Source of the DNA: Methylomonas methanica MC09
Lineage (GTDB): Bacteria > Pseudomonadota > Gammaproteobacteria > Methylococcales > Methylomonadaceae
Length of the DNA stretch: 64,000 bases
Assembly: GCF_000214665.1 (NCBI RefSeq)
Contig: NC_015572.1
Span: 310,001 to 374,000, forward strand
Direction: 5' to 3'
The notes beneath the pieces were generated by a model. That model did no database searches, had not been told where the DNA came from, and was given only the letters and a program-made list of their open reading frames with translations. Made by a program: the position numbers and the translations under genes. This document shows positions 51,370-59,869 of this stretch, one piece after another (the first letter of the stretch is position 1; each line of letters starts with the position of its first letter).

Positions 51370-53669
51370 GCTTGGCTGGTTTTGGGAATTAATAAGGGAC
51401 ATAGCAGGAAACCCAGTGTCACGCCCAGGCTGACCGATAGGGCCAGAATCGGCAAGACCGGCGTTTTGCCGAGACCCAATGCGCCGAAGGATGCCAGTGT
51501 GGTCAGCGCCGAAGCGGCGATGGCATGGTAGGTGACGCCGCTGTCCCCGCCGCGGTTTTCCATGAAAAAGATGCCGTAATCCACGCACAGCGAGATGGAC
51601 AATAGCAAGCCTATCACGTGCAGAAAGCTTAATTCCTCTCCGATCAACGCCCAGCTGGCGAAGATGAACAGTACCGCCACCAGCGACGGCAGCAGGGTCA
51701 GCAGCATTTTGCGCAAGCTGCGTTGTTGCAGCCAGATTAAAACGCCCATGATAGCAATGCCGATTGCCAACATGCGCAAGGAACGGTCCCGATATTGACT
51801 AGCCAGCTGATTCAACTGCTCCTTTTGGCTAAAGTAGCGGGTGCCTGCCAGGTCCTGCAAGCCGGCTGTCAAACGGGCCGGATCGTGGTCGCCCAGCCAA
51901 ATCGCTAGCGCGACCCCCTGTTGTTCCCGCAGCAATTGGCCGGACAGAATGTGGCGTACCGCTGTCTCCAGTACGGCTTCGGGCAGCAAGGCTTGTGTGC
52001 CGGCGGGTTGCAGGTGTCCGAGCTTGTCGGTTGAAAGTCCCGCCTGTGCGACGGCCGAGTACCAGGCGTCTTGAAAAGGCCGGGTCAGCGCGGCATCGTA
52101 AACGCGGGCATTTTCGGTTTGCAGGGCTTGGGAGGTCAGCCAGGGAAACAAGCCGTGATATTCGTTCAGCACGCCTGCCTGTTTTAGAGTTTGCAAGCGG
52201 CGTTCGGCCGCTTCCGCACGCTGCAGCGCAGTCTCGAAGTTATCTGCCTGAATCAGCACAAAGCGTCCCGGTTCGACGCTGGAGAAATGCGCGCGTACCG
52301 TTTGGTCCTGCTGTTTGAGTTCGTCCATATTCATGGCCAGGTTTTGCATGTCGGTCATCCAACGCAATTGCGGTAAGGCCAGCATTGCCAGCAGCACGGT
52401 GAGCGCGACCAAGCCCGATAGCAGTTTGCGCCGCCGCCCGCAAAAATTTACCCAGCAGGCAATGCCGGGTATATCGGCGACGCGCAGCGTGGTTTTTTCC
52501 AGCAAGGCCGGTAATACCCAGCGAGTCAGGCCCAAGGATGCCGAGATGCTGAACAGCGCAAACACGGCGATTTGTTCGAAGCCCGGAAACCCGGTAAAAC
52601 CCATGGCGGCATAGCCGATCACGGTGGTCAAGCCGCCCAGGAATAGACTGGGCCCCAACAAGCGGGCGTTACTTAGCACGCTGTCTTGTTGCTTGGCGCT
52701 ATGCACCATGACATGTAGCGGGTAATCGACGCAAATGCCGATCAGGCTGGCGCCCAACGCCAGCGTCAGGCTATGTATTTGTTGAAAGATCAGCGAGGTA
52801 GCCAAGATGCCGGCCAGAAAGGCCGCTGCCTGCAGTAGCATGATCCAATGCAGCGCGGCAAAGGAACGAAACAACAGTAAAAATACCAATACGACGCTGA
52901 TGCTGGAGACTGTCGAAACCAGCGTCACATCGCGGCTGATTTCGCTGCGTGCCGCCGTACTGAACACCGGCACGCCGGCCATGGACAAACGGAAAGCGCC
53001 ACCGGTGGCTTGGTTCAAGTTGTCGAAGCCGGCGCGAATGGCCGCTTGCAGCCGTTCGTGCGCGACCGAATCCAACGCGGCCGGCCGGCTCTGCAGAATC
53101 AAGGCGCCGCCGTCTGCCTGGGTTTGTTGAAACTGGTTTTTCAGTCCTTTGAAACCGTTCAATGACAGCAGCAAAGGATCTTGTTTGGCGATAACCTTTA
53201 TAAAGCCGCCTTGGGGTGACAGCAGTGTCTGCTTAAGCCCTTCCGCCCGCTGCGGCAAACTGCCGATGGCGAATAATGTTTTGGCGTCTTGCGCGGGATT
53301 CAGACTGAAGATACGGGCATGGTAAGGCGCGTAAGACTGCACGGCATTTAGCCAGTTGCGTGGCGGCTGATGGGCCGGCCACACTTGCTCGACATCCGCC
53401 AGTTTGCTCAGTTGTTGGACCAGTTTGCCGCTGAATGCCGCCAAGTCGGATGCGCCGGCGATATTCGGCGCGGCGGCCTCCACTACCAGCAAATAACGGC
53501 GGGACAGTTCGCCCGATTGCAATAGACCGGACAGCAGTTTGGAATCCGCGTCGTCGGTATGGGTAAAAAAGGCGTTGAGGTCGGATTCGACGCGGATTTG
53601 CCAGAGCGTGATCGCTAATAGCAAGGGAAGCAACAGCAAAAACCAGCGCTTTCTCCAGGCAAAAGACAC
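51366..53669 (-). CDS. MMPL/RND-family exporter
   Basis: The 767-residue protein has an N-terminal helix, two large periplasmic loops and two bundles of about five helices (about 250-420 and 635-760), the plan of MMPL-type RND exporters. Repeated motifs include GICVDYPLHVMVHS and SLCVDYGIFFMENRGGD, in which the Asp in VDY drives proton coupling. Such exporters in aryl polyene and mycolipid clusters move large lipids or polyenes across the inner membrane. The gene runs from the LolA-like gene to the ketosynthase gene. Confidence 0.9.
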   Translation of the reverse strand: MSFAWRKRWFLLLLPLLLAITLWQIRVESDLNAFFTHTDDADSKLLSGLLQSGELSRRYLLVVEAAAPNIAGASDLAAFSGKLVQQLSKLADVEQVWPAHQPPRNWLNAVQSYAPYHARIFSLNPAQDAKTLFAIGSLPQRAEGLKQTLLSPQGGFIKVIAKQDPLLLSLNGFKGLKNQFQQTQADGGALILQSRPAALDSVAHERLQAAIRAGFDNLNQATGGAFRLSMAGVPVFSTAARSEISRDVTLVSTVSSISVVLVFLLLFRSFAALHWIMLLQAAAFLAGILATSLIFQQIHSLTLALGASLIGICVDYPLHVMVHSAKQQDSVLSNARLLGPSLFLGGLTTVIGYAAMGFTGFPGFEQIAVFALFSISASLGLTRWVLPALLEKTTLRVADIPGIACWVNFCGRRRKLLSGLVALTVLLAMLALPQLRWMTDMQNLAMNMDELKQQDQTVRAHFSSVEPGRFVLIQADNFETALQRAEAAERRLQTLKQAGVLNEYHGLFPWLTSQALQTENARVYDAALTRPFQDAWYSAVAQAGLSTDKLGHLQPAGTQALLPEAVLETAVRHILSGQLLREQQGVALAIWLGDHDPARLTAGLQDLAGTRYFSQKEQLNQLASQYRDRSLRMLAIGIAIMGVLIWLQQRSLRKMLLTLLPSLVAVLFIFASWALIGEELSFLHVIGLLLSISLCVDYGIFFMENRGGDSGVTYHAIAASALTTLASFGALGLGKTPVLPILALSVSLGVTLGFLLCPLLIPKTSQA

Positions 53670-53672
53670 TCG

Positions 53673-54299
53673 CTATTCTCCGCCGGCTTCCTGCAGCAAT
53701 TGCGGAATAGTGTAGGCGGCTGCCTGCTGGTCGGCGGCTTTTTCGATATGGTATTCGGTGGTTTCGCCGTCGGCTTGCCGGATCAAAATTCGTCTTTTAT
53801 CCGGGTCGGCATCGCCCGAGATGTCGATGCTGGGTGCGTTTTCGCCGGCTCGGTCGGGTTTGGGTTGCATGTGCAAGGACCATTGGCGCTCTTGTATCTC
53901 TGCGGTCAGTTCGTAGTCCGCTTGTAATTCTTGGGTGCGGCCCTGCAAAATGTTGCGGAAAATCAGGATCTGCATCGCCGCGTCGTCGGCATAGCTAATG
54001 GGCATGCTGTGGCGCTGATTCTGCGCGGCATCCCAATAATACAAGCTGTCTCCGCCGATCGCCATGATCACCCGGTTGGGTTGCAGTTGCAGCTTGACTA
54101 GCGTGCCGGCCGCATCCGTCAGCATCACGCCGCTGGCTTGCCAGGGCGATGCGGCCAGCTCCAGCTGACGGGTTTCCCGGTATTGGAAGGTTGCCTGTCC
54201 GCTTTGACGCAGCCGAGCCAGTACCTCCGGCAGTGGGCTTTCGTCGGCCAACGTCGGTGTAGCCAAGCACAGTAACAGCAAGCCCAGGCGCTTCTTCAT
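53673..54299 (-). CDS. LolA-like outer-membrane lipoprotein carrier protein
   Basis: I take ATG 54299 as the start (MKKRLGLLLL), which overlaps the preceding gene stop. The 208-residue protein has a signal peptide ending TLADES and a LolA-type half-barrel with FQYRETRQLELAASPWQASG and PNRVIMAIGGDSLYYWDAAQNQR. LolA-like proteins in aryl polyene loci probably carry the product or its carrier through the periplasm. Between COG4648 and MMPL genes. Confidence 0.87.
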   Translation of the reverse strand: MKKRLGLLLLCLATPTLADESPLPEVLARLRQSGQATFQYRETRQLELAASPWQASGVMLTDAAGTLVKLQLQPNRVIMAIGGDSLYYWDAAQNQRHSMPISYADDAAMQILIFRNILQGRTQELQADYELTAEIQERQWSLHMQPKPDRAGENAPSIDISGDADPDKRRILIRQADGETTEYHIEKAADQQAAAYTIPQLLQEAGGE

Positions 54300-54916
54300 G
54301 ACCAGATATCCTTGAAGGCTTTGTGGCCGTGTAACGCAAAATAGCGGGCGGTTTCCAGCATCGGCGGTATTTCCAGGTCGGGGAAGCGGCGATGGCGGTA
54401 AAACCATTCCCCGGTAACCAGTACGCCCATCAGCAGATAAACCAACAATCCGGTGTACAAAGACCAGATTTGCGGACCGGCAAGCCAAGGCAGCAAGGCG
54501 CAAACGGGTATGTTGACGGCGAAAAACAGCGTCCAGACCCAGGTCACTTCGCGCAGATATTCCGCAATGCCCGGTTTGAATTCCGGAAACTGCAAGCGAA
54601 CCAATCGTTCGCAGATTGAAGGCGGCGTGCGCAGGGTATGGCCGAATAATGCCGTCAGCCAGGCGTAGACGAATGATGGGATCAGCCAGACGGCGTAGGT
54701 ATTGGATAAATAGGCGCCAGTCAGCAGCAAGGCGGCAAACGCCAATGTAGCGAATCGCCAGCCGCGTTTTCGAATATGCAGGCCGCGCCAAACGGTCAGG
54801 GCGGCGAATAGCACCAATATCAGGCCGGCAAAGCTGTGGCGTGCCAGATAAGTGCTGAGGAAAGGATAGCTAAGAATTAAACCGGTAACGCCCGTCGCTT
54901 TGAGTGCGTTTCCCAT
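54296..54916 (-). CDS. COG4648-family membrane protein
   Basis: The 206-residue protein has about six membrane helices, beginning with VTGLILSYPFLSTYLAR and including FVYAWLTALFGHTLR and EFKPGIAEYLREVTWVWTLFF. Such proteins occur in aryl polyene clusters next to ACP and LolA genes; their molecular role is not known. It starts one base after the ACP gene and its stop overlaps the LolA-like start. Confidence 0.82.
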   Translation of the reverse strand: MGNALKATGVTGLILSYPFLSTYLARHSFAGLILVLFAALTVWRGLHIRKRGWRFATLAFAALLLTGAYLSNTYAVWLIPSFVYAWLTALFGHTLRTPPSICERLVRLQFPEFKPGIAEYLREVTWVWTLFFAVNIPVCALLPWLAGPQIWSLYTGLLVYLLMGVLVTGEWFYRHRRFPDLEIPPMLETARYFALHGHKAFKDIWS

Positions 54917-54917
54917 G

Positions 54918-55181
54918 CTAACGGGTGCGATTTTCAGCTACGAAATCCGCCAGTGCGCGCAGGGATGCAAAAATTTGGTTGTTGCGTTCGTCGCCGGAGG
55001 TAATTTTGACGCCGTATTGACGGTCCAGCATCACGCCTATTTCCAATGCATCGATGGAATCCAGGCCCAGTCCGCCGCCAAACAATGCCTCGTCCGCGGA
55101 AAGGTCGTCCGGAACGATATCTTCCAGGCGCAGGCCCTCGATGAGCAAGGTTTTTAATTGGCTGATCAAGTCGTCTGACAT
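54918..55181 (-). CDS. Acyl carrier protein (aryl-polyene-type)
   Basis: This 87-residue carrier has the phosphopantetheine-attachment Ser in GLGLDSIDALEIGVML, with the FGGGLGLDSID form typical of the ACPs in aryl polyene clusters. It is the first gene of the reverse block and is divergent from the methyltransferase-like gene. It would hold the growing chain for the ketosynthase encoded downstream. Confidence 0.93.
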   Translation of the reverse strand: MSDDLISQLKTLLIEGLRLEDIVPDDLSADEALFGGGLGLDSIDALEIGVMLDRQYGVKITSGDERNNQIFASLRALADFVAENRTR

Positions 55182-55261
55182 GGCGGGTTACATTCCTTTT
55201 ACAAAGCCAAGATTCTACACAAAATTCGGATAAGCACCAAAAACACTTGGATTGCCAAGCA

Positions 55262-55810
55262 ATGAGTGCCAAAATTGCCCTACCCCCTGTTACCCAAACC
55301 CTTTTCGACGTGCGATTCTTCCTGGCTATAAAAGTTTTGCTGTTTACGCTGTTGATTCCGGGGACGGTGATTCTGTATTTCCCCTATTCCATGGTTTCGG
55401 CGTCCGCCGGCGGCTTGCACATAGCCAGTCTGCTGCTGGCGCTGCCGGCCGGTGTTTTCATTCTGATTGGCTTGGCGATTTATCTGCGTTGCGCCTGGGA
55501 TTTTGCCGTGGATGGCCTGGGCACGCCGGCGCCCATCGACCCGCCCAAACACTTAGTGAGAGGCGGGCTTTATCGCCGCAGCCGTAACCCGATGTACCAG
55601 GGTGTGTTGCTGTTGTTGCTGGCCGAATGTCTGCTGTTTCCGTATGCCGGCTTGTGGACGTACTTCGGCTCGATTGCGCTGGTGTTTCAAACCTTTGTGG
55701 TGTTTTACGAAGAACCGGCCCTGCGCAAGCGTTTTGGCGACGCGTATGAGGCTTATTGCCGGCAAGTGCCGCGCTGGGGTTTTGCCGTAAGGATACCCGC
55801 CACCGAATAA
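55262..55810 (+). CDS. Isoprenylcysteine carboxylmethyltransferase-like membrane enzyme
   Basis: I take ATG 55262 as the start; 182 residues. It has several membrane helices and the ICMT/PEMT C-terminal signature GLYRRSRNPMYQGVLLLLLAE followed by YEEPALRKRFGDAYEAYCRQVPRW. Bacterial members methylate phospholipids or other small hydrophobic molecules using S-adenosylmethionine; the substrate is unclear. It heads the forward block, so it may methylate the pathway product. Confidence 0.85.
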   Translation: MSAKIALPPVTQTLFDVRFFLAIKVLLFTLLIPGTVILYFPYSMVSASAGGLHIASLLLALPAGVFILIGLAIYLRCAWDFAVDGLGTPAPIDPPKHLVRGGLYRRSRNPMYQGVLLLLLAECLLFPYAGLWTYFGSIALVFQTFVVFYEEPALRKRFGDAYEAYCRQVPRWGFAVRIPATE

Positions 55811-55860
55811 GCCGGCGCACTCCGCGCTTTCTCACTTTTTTATTCCGATTAGTCAAACCC

Positions 55861-56103
55861 ATGAAGGAAAAACTCAAAGCATTTATTTTCTCCGAGCTGA
55901 TTTACCATGAAGACCCTGCCGCGTTTGGCGATGACGACGATTTGCTGGAAGCCGGTCTCGATAGTATGGGCATCATGCGTTTGATCATGTTTGCCGAAAA
56001 GGAGTTCGGTGTGACGCTGCCGGACACCGAAATCGAACCCGACAACGTGCAAAGCTTGAATGCGCTGGAAAATTGGATCAAACAGGCACCGCAAACCGCA
56101 TGA
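55861..56103 (+). CDS. Second acyl/peptidyl carrier protein
   Basis: The 80-residue carrier has the attachment Ser in LLEAGLDSMGIMRL, with the GxDSMG pattern of stand-alone peptidyl carrier proteins such as those of prolyl-loading systems. Its stop overlaps the condensation gene start (ATGA). It is the likely acceptor of the amino acid activated by the ligase encoded at 57396 and the substrate carrier for the dehydrogenase. Confidence 0.93.
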   Translation: MKEKLKAFIFSELIYHEDPAAFGDDDDLLEAGLDSMGIMRLIMFAEKEFGVTLPDTEIEPDNVQSLNALENWIKQAPQTA

Positions 56104-57392
56104 GCCAGCCCGCACCGATTTTTTTTAATCCGGCCGACTATTTTACCTATGTGCTGGACCAGGAAATCCGCGACGCCGGTATGCCCGGCGGCTATTGCGG
56201 ATTTGCCTTGCATCTGGCTGCTGCACCCGATCTCGAGCGGCTGCAGCAGCGTCTGGATTTATTGGTGGAACGCTTCCCGGTTGCTTCGGCCCGCATCGAA
56301 CGGCTGGGCAAACGTCACGCTTGGCGGCCGAGCGGGCAGCGTATTCTGCTGGAACGCCATCGATGCGAAACCGCCGCCGACGAGGTTGCGGAGTTGCAAC
56401 GCATCCAGTTGCTGATTTTCAATCGCCCGGAAACGCAGGCGTTGACGCTGCACTGGATCGCCGGCAGCGGCGGCGGAATCTTGCTGTTGAACTGGAACCA
56501 TCCCTTGCTGGACGCGCGCGGGGCGAAAATCCTATTGGATTTTCTGGGTTCCGAGCGTCCGGACAGTTTCAAGGAATCGCCTTCGCTGATAGAAGCCAAA
56601 CTGGCACAGTGGAGCTTGTGGAAAAAATTGTGGCTGTTGTTAAAAGCCAAGCGCCACAATAACCAAGCCAACAGCCTGGACAGTTGTCTGCCCACTCAAG
56701 TCGAGCAAGGCCCGCAAACCTTGGGCTTAAAGGTGCGCTGTTACGATGTCGAGCAGTCCAAGCGCATCGCCAAACTGGCGCAACAACACACCGGCATGGC
56801 CGGCCGCACGTTATATTATTTGGGTTGTTTCATGCGGGCCATGGAAATGGTCGGGCCACCGGCAGCCAAAGCCGGCTATTGCATACCTTACGCTTTTAAT
56901 TTGCGCCGACAGAATGCGCCGACCCCGGTGTTCGGCAATCATGTCGGTTGTCTGTTCGCCCGCGCCACCCGCCGGCAGGTTCAGGATAGAAGAGCCTTGT
57001 TCGAACACTTGCTGGCGGAACACAAACAGGTGGTGCGGGACGAACTGGATTTTGCCTATTTGCCGTTGATGTGGCTGGGGCAATGGCTGGAACCGGCCAA
57101 GTACGCCAAATTTCTGCGCAAACAGCACAGCGGTGGCGAATTGAGTTCGTTGTGGTTTTCCGATGTCGGCGATTTATCCTGGGCCAAGAACGGCTTTCTC
57201 GGTGTGCCGGTTACCGATATGTCCATGATGTGCTGGATGACGTTGCCGCCCGGTTTGGCCATGTTGATCGGACAAGTCAACGGTCGCTTGACCCTCTCGT
57301 ATAATTATTTATCGCCGGCCGTCGACGAAGCTTGGCTGGAGGCGGTGATAGCCCGCATGGATGCTGAATTGCTGGAAAGCGATCCGGGCTGA
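56100..57392 (+). CDS. Condensation-domain-like acyltransferase
   Basis: I take ATG 56100 as the start; 430 residues. It shows the NRPS-type condensation signature HxxxDxxG as NHPLLDARGA near residue 138, with flanking ILLLNW. The rest fits a stand-alone C domain (NHVGCLFARATRR, FSDVGDLSW). It may move an acyl or pyrrolyl group from the carrier to an acceptor, rather than make a peptide. PapA5-type transferases have the same motif. Confidence 0.83.
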   Translation: MSQPAPIFFNPADYFTYVLDQEIRDAGMPGGYCGFALHLAAAPDLERLQQRLDLLVERFPVASARIERLGKRHAWRPSGQRILLERHRCETAADEVAELQRIQLLIFNRPETQALTLHWIAGSGGGILLLNWNHPLLDARGAKILLDFLGSERPDSFKESPSLIEAKLAQWSLWKKLWLLLKAKRHNNQANSLDSCLPTQVEQGPQTLGLKVRCYDVEQSKRIAKLAQQHTGMAGRTLYYLGCFMRAMEMVGPPAAKAGYCIPYAFNLRRQNAPTPVFGNHVGCLFARATRRQVQDRRALFEHLLAEHKQVVRDELDFAYLPLMWLGQWLEPAKYAKFLRKQHSGGELSSLWFSDVGDLSWAKNGFLGVPVTDMSMMCWMTLPPGLAMLIGQVNGRLTLSYNYLSPAVDEAWLEAVIARMDAELLESDPG

Positions 57393-57395
57393 GCC

Positions 57396-58823
57396 ATGTT
57401 ACTCGACGGCTTCTTACGGCAATGCCGACTGCGGCCGGACGCATTGGCGCTGGCGGAAAACGATAGACGGCTTTGCTATGCCGATTTACTGCGTCGAACC
57501 CAAACGGTGGCCGCAGCTCTGCAAGCGCGCGGCATACAGGCCGGCCAGCCGGTGGCGATTCATATGGATCGGGGCGTCGATGCGGTCATTGCCGTGTTCG
57601 GTGTATTGCTAGCCGGGGCCTGTTATGTGCCGCTGGATTTAAAAAATCCCAGTTCGCGGTTGGTGTATATCGTCCGGGATGCGCATGTCAATGCAGTGTT
57701 GGGCCTGGGCGATGCGCCAATCTGGCTGGATGCCGATTTATGGCTGAACCTCGCCGAACGTCCGGAAGCGGCGTTTATACCGGTCGACATTCCAAGCGCC
57801 GGTTTGGCGGCCATTTTGTATACATCGGGCTCTACCGGGCAGCCGCGCGGCGTGGCGCTGAGTCATGCGGCGATTACGGCGTTTGCCGCGTGGGCCGCCG
57901 ACTTGCTGGCGTTAACGCCCCAAGACCGTATCGCCAGCAGTGCGCCGCTGTTTTTCGATCTGTCCACTTTCGACCTTTACGCAGTGCTGGGCGCGGGCGC
58001 CAGTTTGCATTTTCTGCCGGCCAAACTGACGCTGGCCCCGGCCCGCTTGAGTGCCTGGCTTAGCGAACAAGCCGTAAGCGGCTGGTATACCGTGCCGTCG
58101 TTGCTGGCCTTCCTGGCGTTTAAAGGCAATCTGAGCCAAACGTCGCTGCAGCCGTTACGCTTTTTGCTTTTCGCCGGCGAAGTATTTCCGACGCCTGCTT
58201 TGATCGATCTGGCCGACGCCTTGCCGCACACGGCTTTGTACAATTTCTTCGGTCCTACGGAAACCAATGTCTGTTGCTATTGGCCGGTGCGGCGCGAACA
58301 GTTGCAGGTCGGCCAAACCATACCGATAGGCCAACCTGCCGCCGGCTGCGAATTGCATATCCATGCCGACAACGGCGAATTGTGGGTGCGCGGCCCAACC
58401 TTGGCCAGCGGCTATTGGCGCGATGGGAGGTTAGCCTCCTTATACAATGCTCAAGGCTGGTATGCCAGCGGCGATCGGGTTAGTCTGGTGCAAGGCGAAT
58501 ACTATTTTCACGGCCGGCTGGGCCGCATGCTGAAATGTTCCGGTTACCGCGTCGAACCGGCGGAAATCGAAGTTGTGGTGAATGCGATAGAGGGGGTGCG
58601 TGATTGCACGGTGCTGGGCATCGACGACCCTACCGCCGGGCAACGGCCTGCTTTGGTGATGGTGCTGGAGCCGGAAATGGAAATTACCGAAATACGTAAG
58701 GTGTTGACCCGCCAGTTGCCTTCCTACATGCAGCCCAGCCGTTATCAGATAATGGACGCCTTACCCCGCCTGCCCAACGGCAAGCTGGATTATCAGCAGT
58801 TGAAAGAGTTGCTGGAAGCTTAA
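57396..58823 (+). CDS. Stand-alone adenylation enzyme (prolyl-AMP-ligase-like)
   Basis: The 475-residue enzyme has all adenylation motifs: YTSGSTGQPRGVALSH (A3), FFGPTETNVCCYW (A5), GPTLASGYWRDGR, YASGDRVS (A7), GRLGRMLKCSGYR (A8) and the A10 lysine in LPNGKLDY. The segments LFFDLSTFDLYA, WYTVPSLLAFL and LLFAGEVFPT are like PltF/PigI-type L-prolyl-AMP ligases that load proline onto a carrier for pyrrole formation. It has no fused carrier domain; the carrier is the protein encoded at 55861. It is four bases after the condensation gene. Confidence 0.88.
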   Translation: MLLDGFLRQCRLRPDALALAENDRRLCYADLLRRTQTVAAALQARGIQAGQPVAIHMDRGVDAVIAVFGVLLAGACYVPLDLKNPSSRLVYIVRDAHVNAVLGLGDAPIWLDADLWLNLAERPEAAFIPVDIPSAGLAAILYTSGSTGQPRGVALSHAAITAFAAWAADLLALTPQDRIASSAPLFFDLSTFDLYAVLGAGASLHFLPAKLTLAPARLSAWLSEQAVSGWYTVPSLLAFLAFKGNLSQTSLQPLRFLLFAGEVFPTPALIDLADALPHTALYNFFGPTETNVCCYWPVRREQLQVGQTIPIGQPAAGCELHIHADNGELWVRGPTLASGYWRDGRLASLYNAQGWYASGDRVSLVQGEYYFHGRLGRMLKCSGYRVEPAEIEVVVNAIEGVRDCTVLGIDDPTAGQRPALVMVLEPEMEITEIRKVLTRQLPSYMQPSRYQIMDALPRLPNGKLDYQQLKELLEA

Positions 58824-58900
58824 ATCGGTCAGGGTGCGCGCAGCGTTCTCTGACGATAACCGCGGCGGGAACGATGTAAAATAGACACTTAGGAGGGGCA

Positions 58901-59842
58901 ATGAGCGATATTTTCATTAGTTATGCAAGTGCCGACAAGGTGCAGGCTTCATTACTCGCTGAAAAACTCTCTGAACAGGGTTGGCTGGTATGGTGGGATC
59001 GACAGATACAGGCAGGCCAATCATTTGATGAAGTAATAGAAGAGGCTTTAAATTCGGCCAAATGCATCATTGTGCTTTGGTCGCAGAATTCCACTACTTC
59101 TCGATGGGTTAAAACTGAAGCTGCCGAAGGCGTCGCAAGAGGTATTCTTGTCCCAGTGTTGATTGAGAAGGTCAATATTCCTCTTGAGTTTAAACGAATT
59201 GAAGCAGCTGATCTCTCTGACTGGCGCGGAAAGTCACATCATATTGAGTTCAATCAATTGTTAATGACGATTGAAAAACTCTTAAACGGCACCGTTTCAA
59301 TATCCGTTCCACCCAAGCCACTTTCAACAACACAAAAGTTCAAAAAGTGGTGGAAAAGGATACTCATAGGGGCGGCGGTGGCGATAGGATTGGCATCCGC
59401 TGTCTTTACTATTAATACGATCAATAGACATGACGAATCAGAAAACTCAAGTCAAAAAAATACTTCGCAAGTTACAAACAGTTTTGATCGCTTTTTGTCT
59501 GCCGACAAAGAAGAAAAGGAGTCGAATGATCAAGTAACTACCGCCAATGTTGTTGCCTTTGGAGCGACTATCCAAGGGAAACTTTCTTCAGCAAAGGATC
59601 GTGATTTTTTTGTGTTTAAAACGCCGCATGAACTCAATAGTGAGGTAAGGATTATCTTGAGAAAAATGTTTTTTGCGAAAGTGGATGTTTACAATGCGGA
59701 TGAAAAATTTATCAAAGGTGATCTTGAGAATGGGGATAAGACAATTAGTTTTTCCTTTGAGGGTCAGCCAGATTCAACCTATTACCTGTTAATAAAACCA
59801 TATGGTAATGAGTATGGTGATTATGAACTTGTCATTAGGTAG
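58901..59842 (+). CDS. TIR-domain membrane protein with PPC-like C-terminal domain
   Basis: The 313-residue protein has an N-terminal TIR domain (1-130) with IFISYASADK and WWDRQIQAG, and Glu73 in SRWVKTEAAEG placed as the NADase catalytic Glu. A membrane helix follows (about 153-172) and then a Ser/Asn-rich linker and a pre-peptidase C-terminal-like beta domain (about 210-313), with KDRDFFVFKTP and DSTYYLLIKPYG. AGGAGGGG precedes the ATG. Its composition is AT-richer than the flanking biosynthetic genes, suggesting later insertion. TIR proteins of this kind can act in defence; no partner is recognised. Confidence 0.9.
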   Translation: MSDIFISYASADKVQASLLAEKLSEQGWLVWWDRQIQAGQSFDEVIEEALNSAKCIIVLWSQNSTTSRWVKTEAAEGVARGILVPVLIEKVNIPLEFKRIEAADLSDWRGKSHHIEFNQLLMTIEKLLNGTVSISVPPKPLSTTQKFKKWWKRILIGAAVAIGLASAVFTINTINRHDESENSSQKNTSQVTNSFDRFLSADKEEKESNDQVTTANVVAFGATIQGKLSSAKDRDFFVFKTPHELNSEVRIILRKMFFAKVDVYNADEKFIKGDLENGDKTISFSFEGQPDSTYYLLIKPYGNEYGDYELVIR

Positions 59843-59869
59843 TAGTTGTCTACTCCGATTGGTTAATTC

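Noticed and set aside
54300-54791. N-terminal extension of the LolA-like gene
   Set aside because: It runs through the COG4648 gene in another frame and lacks a signal peptide; MKKRLGLLLL at 54299 gives a clear signal peptide and an ATGA overlap.
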